The notes under the pieces: model-generated
Told to the model about the DNA's origin: nothing
The model's database searches: none
What the model saw: the letters and a program-made list of their open reading frames with translations, nothing else
Shown: one piece after another, positions 1-8,391 of the stretch
Layout of the letters: each line of letters begins with the position of its first letter
Position numbering within the stretch: position 1 is the first letter of the stretch
Made by a program: the position numbers and the translations under genes
From: Kiritimatiellia bacterium
GTDB taxonomy: Bacteria > Verrucomicrobiota > Kiritimatiellia > JAAZAB01
DNA length: 18,509 bases
Direction of reading: 5' to 3'
Assembly: GCA_018400335.1 (NCBI GenBank)
Contig: JAGYMT010000003.1
Coordinates: forward strand, 1 to 18,509

Positions 1-99
1 GGGATTAACATAGTGATGTATTCAGTCACGCATTAGCGCCTCAAGCTTTGGAAACCAGCAAGAAAAACAAGAAAACGGTCTATTGCTTGTCAACCGAGC

Positions 100-122
100 G
101 CCCTCTCCCTCTGGGAGAGGGC
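100..122. repeat. Perfect palindrome upstream of the moxR operon
   Basis: Ten bases at 100-109 (gccctctccc) pair perfectly with 113-122 (gggagagggc) across a 3-base loop. A G-rich tail (cagggggtgaggg) follows. Short palindromes of this CCCTCTCCC type are scattered between genes in many bacterial genomes. It lies 38 bases before the moxR start and has no T-run on the + strand, so it is more likely a dispersed REP-like element than a terminator. The rest of positions 1-159 shows no convincing gene; a frame reading into the window stops at 34-36 and is too short to identify. Confidence 0.6.
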
Positions 123-159
123 AGGGGGTGAGGGTTGGCGAAGCCATTAGCAGGCGGAT

Positions 160-1488
160 ATGAACGAAAAAGTAGTGGTGCTGCAAGGCGAACGCAAGGA
201 TGATGAATTGATCCTGGGGGACGGCCGATCCTTCGTCGGATCCGGGGCTGATTGCGCTCTTGTTCTTGCCGATGAAGGCGTTTTGCCCAGGCATGCGCGG
301 TTTGAGAGAAATGACGGGGCATGGCAGGTGGTTGCTCTCGATCCGGCGCATCCGATCGAATCCGGCGGTCAGCTCCTGACCGAGCTTCGAATGCGGCATG
401 GTTCGGTTTTTTCGATAGGGCGCGCGCGCCTGCGCTTCGTTGCGCCTAAAGCGGTGCTGGATGCCGGTCAGGTCTCCGGCGGGCACACCGATGACCCGGC
501 CGCCGCCGCGGCGCGCCTGGCGGAGGCGCGGGACAGGATCATGGCCGAGGTCGGCAGCGTCATCGTGGGACAGCGCCCGGTGCTGGACCAGATTCTCGCG
601 GCGCTATTCGCCCGCGGCCACTGCCTGATCGTCGGCGTGCCGGGGCTCGCGAAGACGCTCATGGTGCGCGCGGTGGCGGGCGTGCTGGATCTCGACTGCA
701 ATCGCATACAGTTCACGCCGGACCTGATGCCCTCGGATATAACGGGAACGAACATACTCGAGGAGAACTCCGACACCGGTGCGCGCCGCTTCCGGTTCAA
801 CCGCGGCCCGGTGTTCACGAATCTGCTCCTGGCGGATGAAATCAACCGCACCCCGCCGAAAACCCAGGCCGCGCTTCTGGAAGCGATGCAGGAGCGGAGG
901 GTGACGGCGTCGGGAGTGGGGTACGACCTGCCCGATCCCTTCATGGTGCTTGCCACCCAGAATCCTATCGAACAGGAGGGCACGTATCCGCTGCCCGAAG
1001 CCCAGCTTGACAGGTTTATGTTCAGCATCCATATAGGATATCCGGACGTCGAGGACGAGCAGAGGATACTTGTTGAAACAACCAGGGACAAGCCGCTGGA
1101 GGTGGAGCGTATTCTATCGGCCGAGGACGTTCTTGGTTTTCAGCGGCTGGTGAGGCAGGTCCCGATCAGCGACCATGTTGCTCTTTATGCCGCGAACCTG
1201 ATTAGAGCCACGCGGCCCGAATCGAAGGATGCGCCTGATTTCGTGTCCCGCTGGGTTCGATGGGGCGCCGGGCCCAGGGCCGGGCAATACCTGCTCCTGG
1301 CGGCAAAAACGCACGTTCTTTTGAACGGCCGACACAGTGTGAGCTGCGCCGATATACGGGAATACGCCCTGCCGGTGTTGAGGCACCGCATTCTCTGCAA
1401 TTTCGCCGCGGCCAGCGAGGGGATCACGTCCGACGAAATCGCGCGCCGGGTTCTCGACTGCATCAGCGAGCCGGACTACAGGCCGTAG
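160..1488 (+). CDS. MoxR-family AAA+ ATPase with N-terminal FHA-like domain
   Basis: The protein has 442 residues. MoxR proteins are AAA+ ATPases thought to act as chaperones that mature or activate partner proteins, often VWA-domain proteins encoded next door. The AAA+ core spans about residues 120-440: Walker A GVPGLAKT (159-166), Walker B LLLADE (222-227), the ATQNP sensor-1 region (about 265-269) with N268, a probable arginine finger in LDRF (about R285), and a C-terminal lid. Residues 1-95 look like a forkhead-associated domain, with RSFVGS near 23-28 and PRHARF near 43-48, joined by an Ala-rich linker. FHA domains bind phosphothreonine, so input from a Ser/Thr kinase is possible (inference). 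Most MoxR proteins lack this domain and are about 320-350 residues long. The ATG follows an aggcgg Shine-Dalgarno-like stretch. It is the first of three tightly spaced genes, 7 bases before the next. Confidence 0.93.
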   Translation: MNEKVVVLQGERKDDELILGDGRSFVGSGADCALVLADEGVLPRHARFERNDGAWQVVALDPAHPIESGGQLLTELRMRHGSVFSIGRARLRFVAPKAVLDAGQVSGGHTDDPAAAAARLAEARDRIMAEVGSVIVGQRPVLDQILAALFARGHCLIVGVPGLAKTLMVRAVAGVLDLDCNRIQFTPDLMPSDITGTNILEENSDTGARRFRFNRGPVFTNLLLADEINRTPPKTQAALLEAMQERRVTASGVGYDLPDPFMVLATQNPIEQEGTYPLPEAQLDRFMFSIHIGYPDVEDEQRILVETTRDKPLEVERILSAEDVLGFQRLVRQVPISDHVALYAANLIRATRPESKDAPDFVSRWVRWGAGPRAGQYLLLAAKTHVLLNGRHSVSCADIREYALPVLRHRILCNFAAASEGITSDEIARRVLDCISEPDYRP

Positions 1489-1495
1489 CGGATTC

Positions 1496-2386
1496 ATGAA
1501 CGATTCGTCTGCATACAAGTTCCTTCCGCCGCTTCTCGCGGAGAATCTGCGCCGCGTCAAGCTGAGTGCCCGCCGCCCGGTCGAGGGCAGCCGCCAGGGC
1601 GCGCACCGTTCCCCGCATCACGGCGCTTCGGTGGAATTCGCGGAATACCGCGAGTATTCGCCGGGTGAGCCTGCAAGCCTCATTGACTGGGCCGTCTATG
1701 CCCGCAGCGACCGCGCCATGGTGCGCCGCTTTCAGGAGGAAACAAACCTGCGGGCATGCATTTGTCTCGACACTTCCGAAAGCCTGTTGTTCCGCGGAAG
1801 CGGACAATTTTCAAAAATGGAATATGCCTCTTTCGTCTCCGCGGGGCTTATGTTCATTCTCGTCAATCAGGGTGATTCAGTTAGGATGTTCACTTTCGAC
1901 AGAACCCTCAAGATGCCTGTTCCGGCAACCGGTTCGATGGAGGGCCTCCGGCCCGCGCTGCTTCATCTGGAGTCCATAAGCCCTTCGGGATTGAGCGATA
2001 TAGAATTATCGCTCTATCAGGCGGCGGACGCTGTACGCCACAGGAGCCTGTTCATTATAATCTCCGATCTGCTTCAGCCGCCCGAGGGCATTCTGCGCGG
2101 GCTGAGGCGACTGCACCACGACGGGCATGACCTCATGGTGCTTCACGTACTCGATTCCGACGAACTGCGGCTTCCGTTTCACGGACTCTCGGAGCTGCGG
2201 GAGCTCGAGAGCGGCAGGAGAATGGTGCTTGAGACGGATGAAATACGCGATGAATATGAGCGCGTGGTGGAGCGGTATATAGAGACGCTGCGGCGCGGAT
2301 GCCTGGACTTTGATACGAACTATCACCTGCTGAATACAGGGTCGCCCGCTGATGAGGACCTTTTCACGAGGATAACGCGCCGATGA
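1496..2386 (+). CDS. DUF58 domain protein
   Basis: The protein has 296 residues, which is usual for the compact, soluble form of the family. DUF58 proteins are almost always encoded beside MoxR ATPases and VWA membrane proteins; their biochemical role is not settled. The signature is clear near residues 46-80: EFAEYREYSPGEP, then LIDWAVYARSD and VRRFQEE. A VWA-like metal-site motif DTSES (DxSxS) follows near residue 91, and a late strand reads FIIISDLL. There are no membrane segments. The gene starts 7 bases after moxR and overlaps the next gene by four bases (ATGA), so the three are probably cotranscribed and translationally coupled. The family call is secure. The partnership with the two neighbours is inferred from conserved gene order. 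Confidence 0.92.
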   Translation: MNDSSAYKFLPPLLAENLRRVKLSARRPVEGSRQGAHRSPHHGASVEFAEYREYSPGEPASLIDWAVYARSDRAMVRRFQEETNLRACICLDTSESLLFRGSGQFSKMEYASFVSAGLMFILVNQGDSVRMFTFDRTLKMPVPATGSMEGLRPALLHLESISPSGLSDIELSLYQAADAVRHRSLFIIISDLLQPPEGILRGLRRLHHDGHDLMVLHVLDSDELRLPFHGLSELRELESGRRMVLETDEIRDEYERVVERYIETLRRGCLDFDTNYHLLNTGSPADEDLFTRITRR

Positions 2387-4437
2387 TTGCGTCAGCCCCG
2401 CTATTTCTCTGGTTGCTCCCGCTCGCCGGGCTGCCTGTTGTCTTCCATCTGTTCATGCGTGTCAGGAAGCGGCGTCACACCTTTTCGACACTGATGTTCT
2501 TTCACATGATTGATCCCAGGCTCAACGCGAGGCGGAGGATCAAGGAGCTGCTGGTTCTCCTGTTGCGGGTCTTGTTCATTATCTTCCTGCTGCTGGCGCT
2601 CGCGCGGATCACCAGACCGGGAACTGGCGCGGGCGGGCCGGTCGCGGTTGTCATAGTTCTGGACAACTCGGGGTCCATGGGGGCGCCGGGTCCGGACGGA
2701 CGTCCGAAGCTCGACCACGCCGTCCGCTCGGCTTCCGCGTTGCTCTCAACGCTGACCGAGGGCGATTCGGCCGGACTGGTCCTGCTGGTTGATGACCCCG
2801 TCGTATCCATTCCGGACGGACTGGATTCAGCCGGCGCCGTGAAGTCTGTTCTTTCCGCGGCGGGGCGGACGGAGGCGGAGGGCTCGGCGTCGAAGGCGCT
2901 CACAAGGGCCTTTGAGCTGCTTTCCTCCAGCAGGCTGCCCGGCGCCGAGATACACATCTTCTCGGATCTGCACGCCAACGCATGGAACAGGCTGTCCGGC
3001 GCCACGGTCGGTTCGCAAGGAACCGCGGGGATAATCGTGCATCGCATTCCGTCAGCCCTGCCGAAGGATGCCAATATCTCCGTTGCGGGGATCAGGCTGC
3101 CGAGGCAGAGCATTATTACCGGCCGCGGGTTCAGCGTCGGTGTTCAGCTTGAGAATGCCGATTCCGATGATGCCGAAGCACGGATGAATGTGTTCGACAG
3201 CTTTGGCGGAAGCCGGGTGAAGTCGGCGCGCATGGTTGCGGAGTCTGAAAAAGAGGTGTCCGTTCGCCTGCTTCCGGATAAGACCGGCATTCACTGGGTG
3301 ACGGCCTATATCGAGGGAGATGCCCTTGATATTGATAACCGGTCCTCATCTGCCTTCGTATGCGGTGCGGATCAAACCGCGGTGTTTGCAGGCGGACGGA
3401 ATGATTACGGACTGCTTCCCCTCGCGCTTGCGCCATCGTCGAACGGTATTCTCTCCGGAATAGCGCCGGTCTTCGTGGCGCCCGACGAGTTGTCGGCAAG
3501 GTTGGCAACCGAACCGCCGGCGCTCGTTACATTGACCTGGGACGCTCTTTGCGGAGCATCCTCTTCTGATCAGGACGGGCTTGAGCGGTTTGTCAAAGGC
3601 GGCGGAGTTCTGCTGGCGGTCCCCGCGGCTGCCGGAGGGGGTGATGCCGGCATCCCCCCGGAATGGATCGGGGCCGCACCCGGTTCAGTTGCGGCAATGT
3701 CGGCGGGGGAAGATGTGATCGTGTTCCACAAGGGATCTCCTGTGTTTGACGACTTACGAAGCGCCGATGGTGACATTGCCCTGGGGCAGGTAAAGGCATT
3801 CAGGTTGCAGCCGCTGAGCATCGCGGGCGATTCGACCGCCCTGCTGGGACTCTCTGACGGCCGTATCGTCCTTGCGAGCAGGCGGCTTGGAGACGGCCTG
3901 ATTTACGCGTGCGGTCTCGCGCTCGATTCCGAGTGGAGCAACCTGCCGCTCAAGCCGGGATTTCTCGCGCTGGCGCAGAATCTCGCGCTATCCGGTCAGG
4001 CGGATCACGGTCAGGCGGTCCAGCTTTTAATCGCGGGCGAGCGCGTGCGGCAGGTCGGACCGGGGGACGCGCCGGCGCGCATCATAAGCATTGCTGGCAG
4101 CGCTCTTGACTGGACAGGCGGATCCGGAGGTCTGCCGATTCTGCCGCGCGCGGGCGTTTATTCCATGCAGACCGGCACAAGCGAAACAATAATTGCCGTC
4201 AGCTCTGCGATTGCCGAGGCACGCCGTGAGTTCATTGAGGGGCCAAAGGTGAACGCGCTGGAAGGACTATCCTATTCGGTGAGTCAGGGCGCCGATATCG
4301 GAGACGTGCTCAAAACCGCGCTCCTTGCCAGATCCGGCATAAGCCTGTATCCCTATTTTCTGCTTCTCGCCTTTCTCGCCTTTTTTCTGGAGGGCTGGGC
4401 CGCCAACCGTACGCGAAGCGAAATTGCCGGAGGGTGA
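2383..4437 (+). CDS. BatA-like membrane protein with VWA domain
   Basis: The protein has 684 residues. An N-terminal hydrophobic segment (about 4-26) and the phrase RRHTFSTLMFF match the BatA N-terminal domain. A second membrane segment lies at about 57-76. A von Willebrand factor A domain follows, with an intact metal site DNSGSM (D94, S96, S98) and a later FSDLH strand near 190. The middle holds Ig-like and glutamine-amidotransferase-like stretches (GGGVLLAVP), and a final membrane segment sits near residues 650-672 (YFLLLAFLAFFLEGW), leaving a short charged tail. The VWA part is probably periplasmic or extracytoplasmic. BatA-type proteins are linked to the cell envelope and stress tolerance in Bacteroidetes and spirochaetes. 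The start overlaps the DUF58 stop (ATGA), with a GAGGAT ribosome site upstream. No terminator was found after it. Confidence 0.88.
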   Translation: MIASAPLFLWLLPLAGLPVVFHLFMRVRKRRHTFSTLMFFHMIDPRLNARRRIKELLVLLLRVLFIIFLLLALARITRPGTGAGGPVAVVIVLDNSGSMGAPGPDGRPKLDHAVRSASALLSTLTEGDSAGLVLLVDDPVVSIPDGLDSAGAVKSVLSAAGRTEAEGSASKALTRAFELLSSSRLPGAEIHIFSDLHANAWNRLSGATVGSQGTAGIIVHRIPSALPKDANISVAGIRLPRQSIITGRGFSVGVQLENADSDDAEARMNVFDSFGGSRVKSARMVAESEKEVSVRLLPDKTGIHWVTAYIEGDALDIDNRSSSAFVCGADQTAVFAGGRNDYGLLPLALAPSSNGILSGIAPVFVAPDELSARLATEPPALVTLTWDALCGASSSDQDGLERFVKGGGVLLAVPAAAGGGDAGIPPEWIGAAPGSVAAMSAGEDVIVFHKGSPVFDDLRSADGDIALGQVKAFRLQPLSIAGDSTALLGLSDGRIVLASRRLGDGLIYACGLALDSEWSNLPLKPGFLALAQNLALSGQADHGQAVQLLIAGERVRQVGPGDAPARIISIAGSALDWTGGSGGLPILPRAGVYSMQTGTSETIIAVSSAIAEARREFIEGPKVNALEGLSYSVSQGADIGDVLKTALLARSGISLYPYFLLLAFLAFFLEGWAANRTRSEIAGG

Positions 4438-4766
4438 GGATTCTTTTGAAGAGTTGGTGCTTCCGGGTTTAGCATGTGTTTTCTTATTAGCTCCTATGCA
4501 CATACACTCTCTGACGGGCCGGTTAAGTCGTGCGATTAAGCGTAACCAAGTAAGGGTGGCGATTAAGAGTGCGACGAAGTGTACGCTTAAGACCGTTCCG
4601 GACATCCTGCCACTGATCGCGGATGCGCCCGGTCGGTCCAGAAGCGCTAAAAACCGCTTGACCCCGCCGGATCACTCTATATTATTTCCGATGAAATAGC
4701 GGCAGGACTTGCGCAGCGGGTTCATGGATAGTATTGCCTGCTTGAGACGGATACTCGGGAGGAAAC
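4438..4766. other. Intergenic region with short repeats and a promoter
   Basis: These 329 bases carry no convincing gene. GCGATTAAG occurs twice (4532-4540 and 4559-4567), and TTAAGCGTA (4536-4544) is matched by its inverse TACGCTTAA (4582-4590). These may be a binding site for a regulator of the downstream glycosidase, or a folded RNA. A sigma70-type promoter and the ribosome site of the glycosidase gene lie at the right-hand end. An open frame at 4424-4699 has unlikely composition and no ribosome site. Confidence 0.55.
4658..4685 (+). promoter_or_regulatory. Predicted sigma70 promoter for the GH42 gene
   Basis: A -35 box TTGACC (4658-4663, five of six consensus bases) is followed after 16 bases by a -10 box TATTAT (4680-4685, five of six). 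Transcription would start near 4692, giving a leader of about 75 bases before the ATG at 4767. The leader ends with a strong GGGAGGAAAC ribosome site. Confidence 0.6.
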
Positions 4767-6821
4767 ATGAAGAAACGTTATGATCCGATCAATCCGAAGT
4801 GCAGGCGATTGCTGCATGGCGGCGACTATAACCCGGACCAGTGGATTCGCACCCCTGAGATATGGGACGAGGATATGCGCCTCATGAAACTGGCGCGATG
4901 CAATGCGATGTCGGTGGGCATTTTCTCGTGGTCCGCGCTGGAGCCTGAAGAGGGAAGATTCGAGTTCGGCTGGCTGGACAGGATAATGGATATGCTTTCG
5001 GAAAACGGCGCGTATGCCGTTCTTGCTACGCCGAGCGGATCGAAGCCGGCATGGTTGAGCCGCGCCTACCCGGAGGTCTGCCGTGTAAAGGCGGACGGGT
5101 CCCGGGAACTGCACGGCGGCCGCCACAACCACTGCCGCACTTCACCGGTCTACCGCGAGAAATGCCGCATAATCAACACCCGCCTTGCTGAACGCTACAA
5201 GGATCATCCCGCGCTTCTCGTGTGGCATGCTTCAAATGAATACAACGGCGAAGACTGTCATTGCGCGTTGTGCTACGCGGCATTCCGCGAGTGGCTTCGG
5301 ACGCGGTACGCGGATGATATTGACAAGTTGAACCATGCCTATTGGTCCTCGTTCTGGTCGCATACTTTCCCGTCATGGGATTATATAAATCCAACGGATA
5401 TCAGCATTCACGGGCTGATGCTTGATTGGGAACGGTTCAAGACGGCGCAGACTATTGACTTCTTCAAGGCGGAGAGCGCCCCGCTGAAGGAGATAACGCC
5501 GCTCGTTCCCGTGACGACCAATTTCATGACTCAATGCGCCACCCTCGACTACTGGGCATTCGCGCGGGCGGTGGACGTGGTTTCGTGGGATTCCTATCCT
5601 GCATGGCATGAAACCGGGGACGATGTGACGGAGGCGGCCCGGACCGGTATGTGCCACGATATCAATCGCAGCATGGGCGGCGGCAAGCCGTTCATGCTGA
5701 TGGAGAGCGTTCCAAGCATTGCGACCCGCCGCCGAATCAAGAAACGCAAGAAGCCGGGAATGCACCTGCTGTCGAGCCTCCAGGCTGTCGCGCACGGCTC
5801 CGATACGGTCCAGTATTTCCAGTGGCGCAAGGGCAGGGGAGGGATGGAGAAGTTTCACGGCGCCGTGGTTGACCATGCAGGCAATGAGCATACCCGCGAG
5901 TTCAGGGAGGTCGCGGAGGTGGGCGCCGCTCTTGCCGGGCTCGACGATGTCGTGGGCGCCTCGGTTCACGCCGAGGCGGCAATTGTGCTGGACTGGGAGA
6001 ACCAGTGGGCTCTTGAAAGAGGGGCGTCGGTCTACCTGGGCGAGAACGTTAAATACCGCGAGGTGTGTCTCAACCACTATCGTCCTTTCTGGGAGCGCGG
6101 CGCCCCGGTTGATGTGATTGACCAGTCCTGTCCTATCGAATCGTACAAGCTGGTCGTCCTGCCGATGGCCTACATGCTGAGACCCGGCTTTGCCGACCGG
6201 CTGAAGAGCTACGTGGAACGGGGCGGAACGGCGGTGATGACCTATTGGAGCGCGGTTGTGGATGAGTCCGACCTCTGTTTGCTCGGCGGCATTCCGGGAG
6301 CCGGGCTGCGCGACGTGTTCGGGGTTCGCGAGGATGAGAGTCAGGACTATTTCCCCGGCGAGTCCGTAGCCGTGGAGATGAACGAGGTGAACGCGCTTGG
6401 CATGAACGGGCGGTATTCCGCCGTTGACACCTGCTCCGTCATTCACCTTGAAGGCGCATCAGCCCTTGCATCGTACGCCTCGGACTATCTGGCGGGCGGC
6501 CCGGCCCTGACTGTCAACAAGCACGGTAAAGGGCGCGCATACTATATGGCCTCCCGCAACGATGCCCGGTTCATGGCCGATTTCTATGGAAGACTGATCG
6601 GGGACCTCGCAATCGAGAGGGCGCTTGACGCCGATTTGCCGACAGGTGTGACCGCGCAGGCCAGAACGGATGGGAGTACGAGGTTCGTGTTCCTGATGAA
6701 CTTCAATGACAGCGCTCAGACCGTTGAGCTCCAGGATCGGCACACCAACCTGCTGACCGGCAGGGTCGAGCAGAAGGTTGTCAACCTGAAGCCTTATGGC
6801 GTGATGGTTCTGGTTCAGTAG
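4767..6821 (+). CDS. Beta-galactosidase, glycoside hydrolase family 42
   Basis: The protein has 684 residues, full length for GH42. The family hydrolyses terminal beta-galactosides by a retaining mechanism in a TIM barrel. The start HGGDYNPDQW (17-26) is the family hallmark. The acid/base glutamate is E158 in WHASNEYN and the nucleophile is E313 in MLMES. C123, C164, C166 and C169 match the structural zinc cluster described for the Thermus enzyme. A trimerisation domain (about 385-610, with amidotransferase-like strands) and a C-terminal beta domain follow. There is no signal peptide, so it should work in the cytosol on imported oligosaccharides. A strong GGGAGGAAAC ribosome site fixes the ATG. 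It has its own promoter and stands alone, without transporter or regulator beside it. The family is certain; the natural substrate may be an oligosaccharide other than lactose. Confidence 0.95.
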   Translation: MKKRYDPINPKCRRLLHGGDYNPDQWIRTPEIWDEDMRLMKLARCNAMSVGIFSWSALEPEEGRFEFGWLDRIMDMLSENGAYAVLATPSGSKPAWLSRAYPEVCRVKADGSRELHGGRHNHCRTSPVYREKCRIINTRLAERYKDHPALLVWHASNEYNGEDCHCALCYAAFREWLRTRYADDIDKLNHAYWSSFWSHTFPSWDYINPTDISIHGLMLDWERFKTAQTIDFFKAESAPLKEITPLVPVTTNFMTQCATLDYWAFARAVDVVSWDSYPAWHETGDDVTEAARTGMCHDINRSMGGGKPFMLMESVPSIATRRRIKKRKKPGMHLLSSLQAVAHGSDTVQYFQWRKGRGGMEKFHGAVVDHAGNEHTREFREVAEVGAALAGLDDVVGASVHAEAAIVLDWENQWALERGASVYLGENVKYREVCLNHYRPFWERGAPVDVIDQSCPIESYKLVVLPMAYMLRPGFADRLKSYVERGGTAVMTYWSAVVDESDLCLLGGIPGAGLRDVFGVREDESQDYFPGESVAVEMNEVNALGMNGRYSAVDTCSVIHLEGASALASYASDYLAGGPALTVNKHGKGRAYYMASRNDARFMADFYGRLIGDLAIERALDADLPTGVTAQARTDGSTRFVFLMNFNDSAQTVELQDRHTNLLTGRVEQKVVNLKPYGVMVLVQ

Positions 6822-7155
6822 CATCCACTGGAAGATTGGAATGATGGAAGGATGGAATAATCCTGAAAAGAGCACTTGGATCTCTGGAGATATGGAGATC
6901 AGGGTGTACGAGCAGGTGTACGAGTACGTAGGGACGCCATTTCCCGTCGTTTTCGTGCCGTACTCGTACACATACTCATACACGCGAATCTCTTCGTTCT
7001 GTACCTGATAGGTGCGGAGTCATCTTCGAATTTACCAAGATTCCATTATTCCAATATTCCATTGTTCCAATATTCCAGCATTCCCGTCCCTGTGGGACTA
7101 CAGTGGTTCTGGTTTCTTGTTGAATGCATCGAGGGTTTCGGTATAAATTTGCCCC
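6822..7155. repeat. Composite inverted-repeat element between genes
   Basis: The inner arms GTGTACGAGTACG (6916-6928) and CGTACTCGTACAC (6959-6971) are perfect 13-base inverted repeats around a 30-base centre. Extending outward, about 23 of 28 bases still match, because GTGTAYGAG-type units are repeated on both sides. The outer flanks carry TTGGAAT/ATGGAA tracts on the left (about 6832-6862) and their inverse (ATTCCAATATTCCA type) on the right (about 7038-7082). The whole is a nested palindrome of roughly 250 bases. No open frame in it looks like a gene. It precedes the promoter of the CNNM gene. Confidence 0.75.
7120..7147 (+). promoter_or_regulatory. Predicted promoter of the CNNM gene, probably leaderless
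   Basis: TTGAAT (7120-7125) and TATAAA (7142-7147) are separated by 16 bases. The -10 box ends only 8 bases before the ATG at 7156, so transcription would begin at or within a base or two of the start codon. No Shine-Dalgarno sequence precedes the ATG, which agrees with a leaderless mRNA. Confidence 0.5.
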
Positions 7156-8124
7156 ATGGTATCGGTTCTCATAATCAGTTCTTCAATTGCGATCGTCGTT
7201 TCTTTTCTGTGTTCCTTGGCGGAAGCGATGCTTCTAAGCCTCAATCCGCTTGCTATCAATCGTTTGCAGGCGGTCAGTCCGCGCTCCGCCGATGCGTGGC
7301 GGCGTCTGAAGCGGAATATATCCCAGCCGATAACGGCTATTCTGGTGCTGAACACCGTTGCGCACACCGGAGGCGCGACTGTTGCCGGCGGGGCATTTCT
7401 CAATTTGTTCGGAGGCAACAATATCTGGATATTCTCCGTCCTGTTTACGCTGGTGATCCTGCTGGGTACGGAGATTCTTCCGAAGATTCTCGGGGTTCTC
7501 TTTCTCAACAGGCTTGCGCCCTATGCCGGGCCGGTTCTGGAGGTCGTCACCAGGGCGCTGCGCCCGTTTGTCCTCTTGAGCGAGGTGATATTCAGCCGGC
7601 TGATTTCCCAGCGTGAGTCTGAGCAGATTACGACTGCCGACCTGATCACGCTTGCCGCGCTGGCGCGGACTGGGAAGGTGATAGGCCTGGAGCAAGAGAA
7701 TATCATTATCAACGCGATCCGGTTGAGCCACACAACCATAGGACGGGCCATGATACCGGCGGAACGCGTTCAGTTCATCAAGAAGGACGATACGCCCGAG
7801 GCTATACTGTCCATGGCGCAGGCGACGGGGCACTCCCGCTATCCGGTGAGCCGTACAGGCGAGGCGCGCGACATCTTCGCATACATTCGCATCAAGCATG
7901 CGATTCCATCGTCGGCCGGCGAAGTCACGAACCTCGTGACCGCAGCAAAGCCGATTCCCGAGATCAAGGCGCAGGAGACCCTCATGGGCGGGCTTCGCGC
8001 GATGCTTTCGCGGAAGGAACACCTATGCTCGGTAATTGACGGTCAGAAGCAGTGCGTGGGGATAATCACGCTGGAAGATATCGCCGGCGAGCTGCTGGGC
8101 ACCGACATAGAAGACTTCAAGTAG
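7156..8124 (+). CDS. CNNM/DUF21-CBS membrane protein
   Basis: The protein has 322 residues. Residues 1-170 form the DUF21 (CNNM transmembrane) domain, with hydrophobic segments near 3-27, 55-80 and 88-112 and the conserved phrase SLAEAMLLSL (about 20-29). A CBS-domain pair follows: GRAMIPAERVQFI (about 197-209), HSRYPV, then the second unit ending GIITLEDIAGELLG. CNNM and CorC-type proteins are implicated in magnesium efflux, with the CBS pair acting as nucleotide sensor. The C-terminal CorC_HlyC domain found in many bacterial relatives is absent, since the protein stops just after the CBS pair. The older label hemolysin for such proteins is not supported. It is preceded by a predicted promoter and no ribosome site, and has no cotranscribed neighbour. 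The family call is firm; the transported ion is inferred. Confidence 0.88.
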   Translation: MVSVLIISSSIAIVVSFLCSLAEAMLLSLNPLAINRLQAVSPRSADAWRRLKRNISQPITAILVLNTVAHTGGATVAGGAFLNLFGGNNIWIFSVLFTLVILLGTEILPKILGVLFLNRLAPYAGPVLEVVTRALRPFVLLSEVIFSRLISQRESEQITTADLITLAALARTGKVIGLEQENIIINAIRLSHTTIGRAMIPAERVQFIKKDDTPEAILSMAQATGHSRYPVSRTGEARDIFAYIRIKHAIPSSAGEVTNLVTAAKPIPEIKAQETLMGGLRAMLSRKEHLCSVIDGQKQCVGIITLEDIAGELLGTDIEDFK

Positions 8125-8391
8125 CGCTCCGCTTGGGGTATGTGATTTTCAACTGCCTTTCGCGAACTGCTCTCTCACTAGCTCCTTACTTTTCGTTTGT
8201 TTGAGTAAATAAGTTGAACATTTGATTTCGACGTTGATAACATGTTCTCAATCAATGTGTTCAGTGTTTCCTCCGCAGGCGGACCTATGGCAGGAGTTTC
8301 CGCCGCGGGCGAACCCTTGGCACCGTTCAGGAAATGCCATCCGGCCTGAACACTGAACAACTGAACACCTGAAATCTTTCAACGAAGTTGG
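8125..8391. repeat. Gap with paired direct and inverted repeats
   Basis: A 26-base imperfect direct repeat occurs at 8267-8292 and 8297-8322 (shared pattern TTTCCNCCGCRGGCG, ending TGGCA, period 30). It is enclosed by the perfect 11-base inverted repeat TGTTCAGTGTT (8258-8268) and AACACTGAACA (8349-8359); further CTGAACAC units lie nearby. No gene is convincing: the frame at 8178-8360 on the - strand is a translation of these repeats. The gap separates two genes that converge from opposite strands, yet no classical terminator with a T-run was seen. Confidence 0.65.

Noticed and set aside
4530..4595. Integron attC or phage attachment site
   Set aside because: The repeats do not fit the attC core sequences and there is no integrase gene in the window.
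4424..4699. Open frame of 91 codons after the VWA gene
   Set aside because: No ribosome site, overlaps the end of the VWA gene, and the product has no recognisable motif; the end of the frame covers the predicted promoter of the glycosidase.
8178..8360. 60-codon frame on the - strand
   Set aside because: It is a translation of the direct and inverted repeats of the gap.
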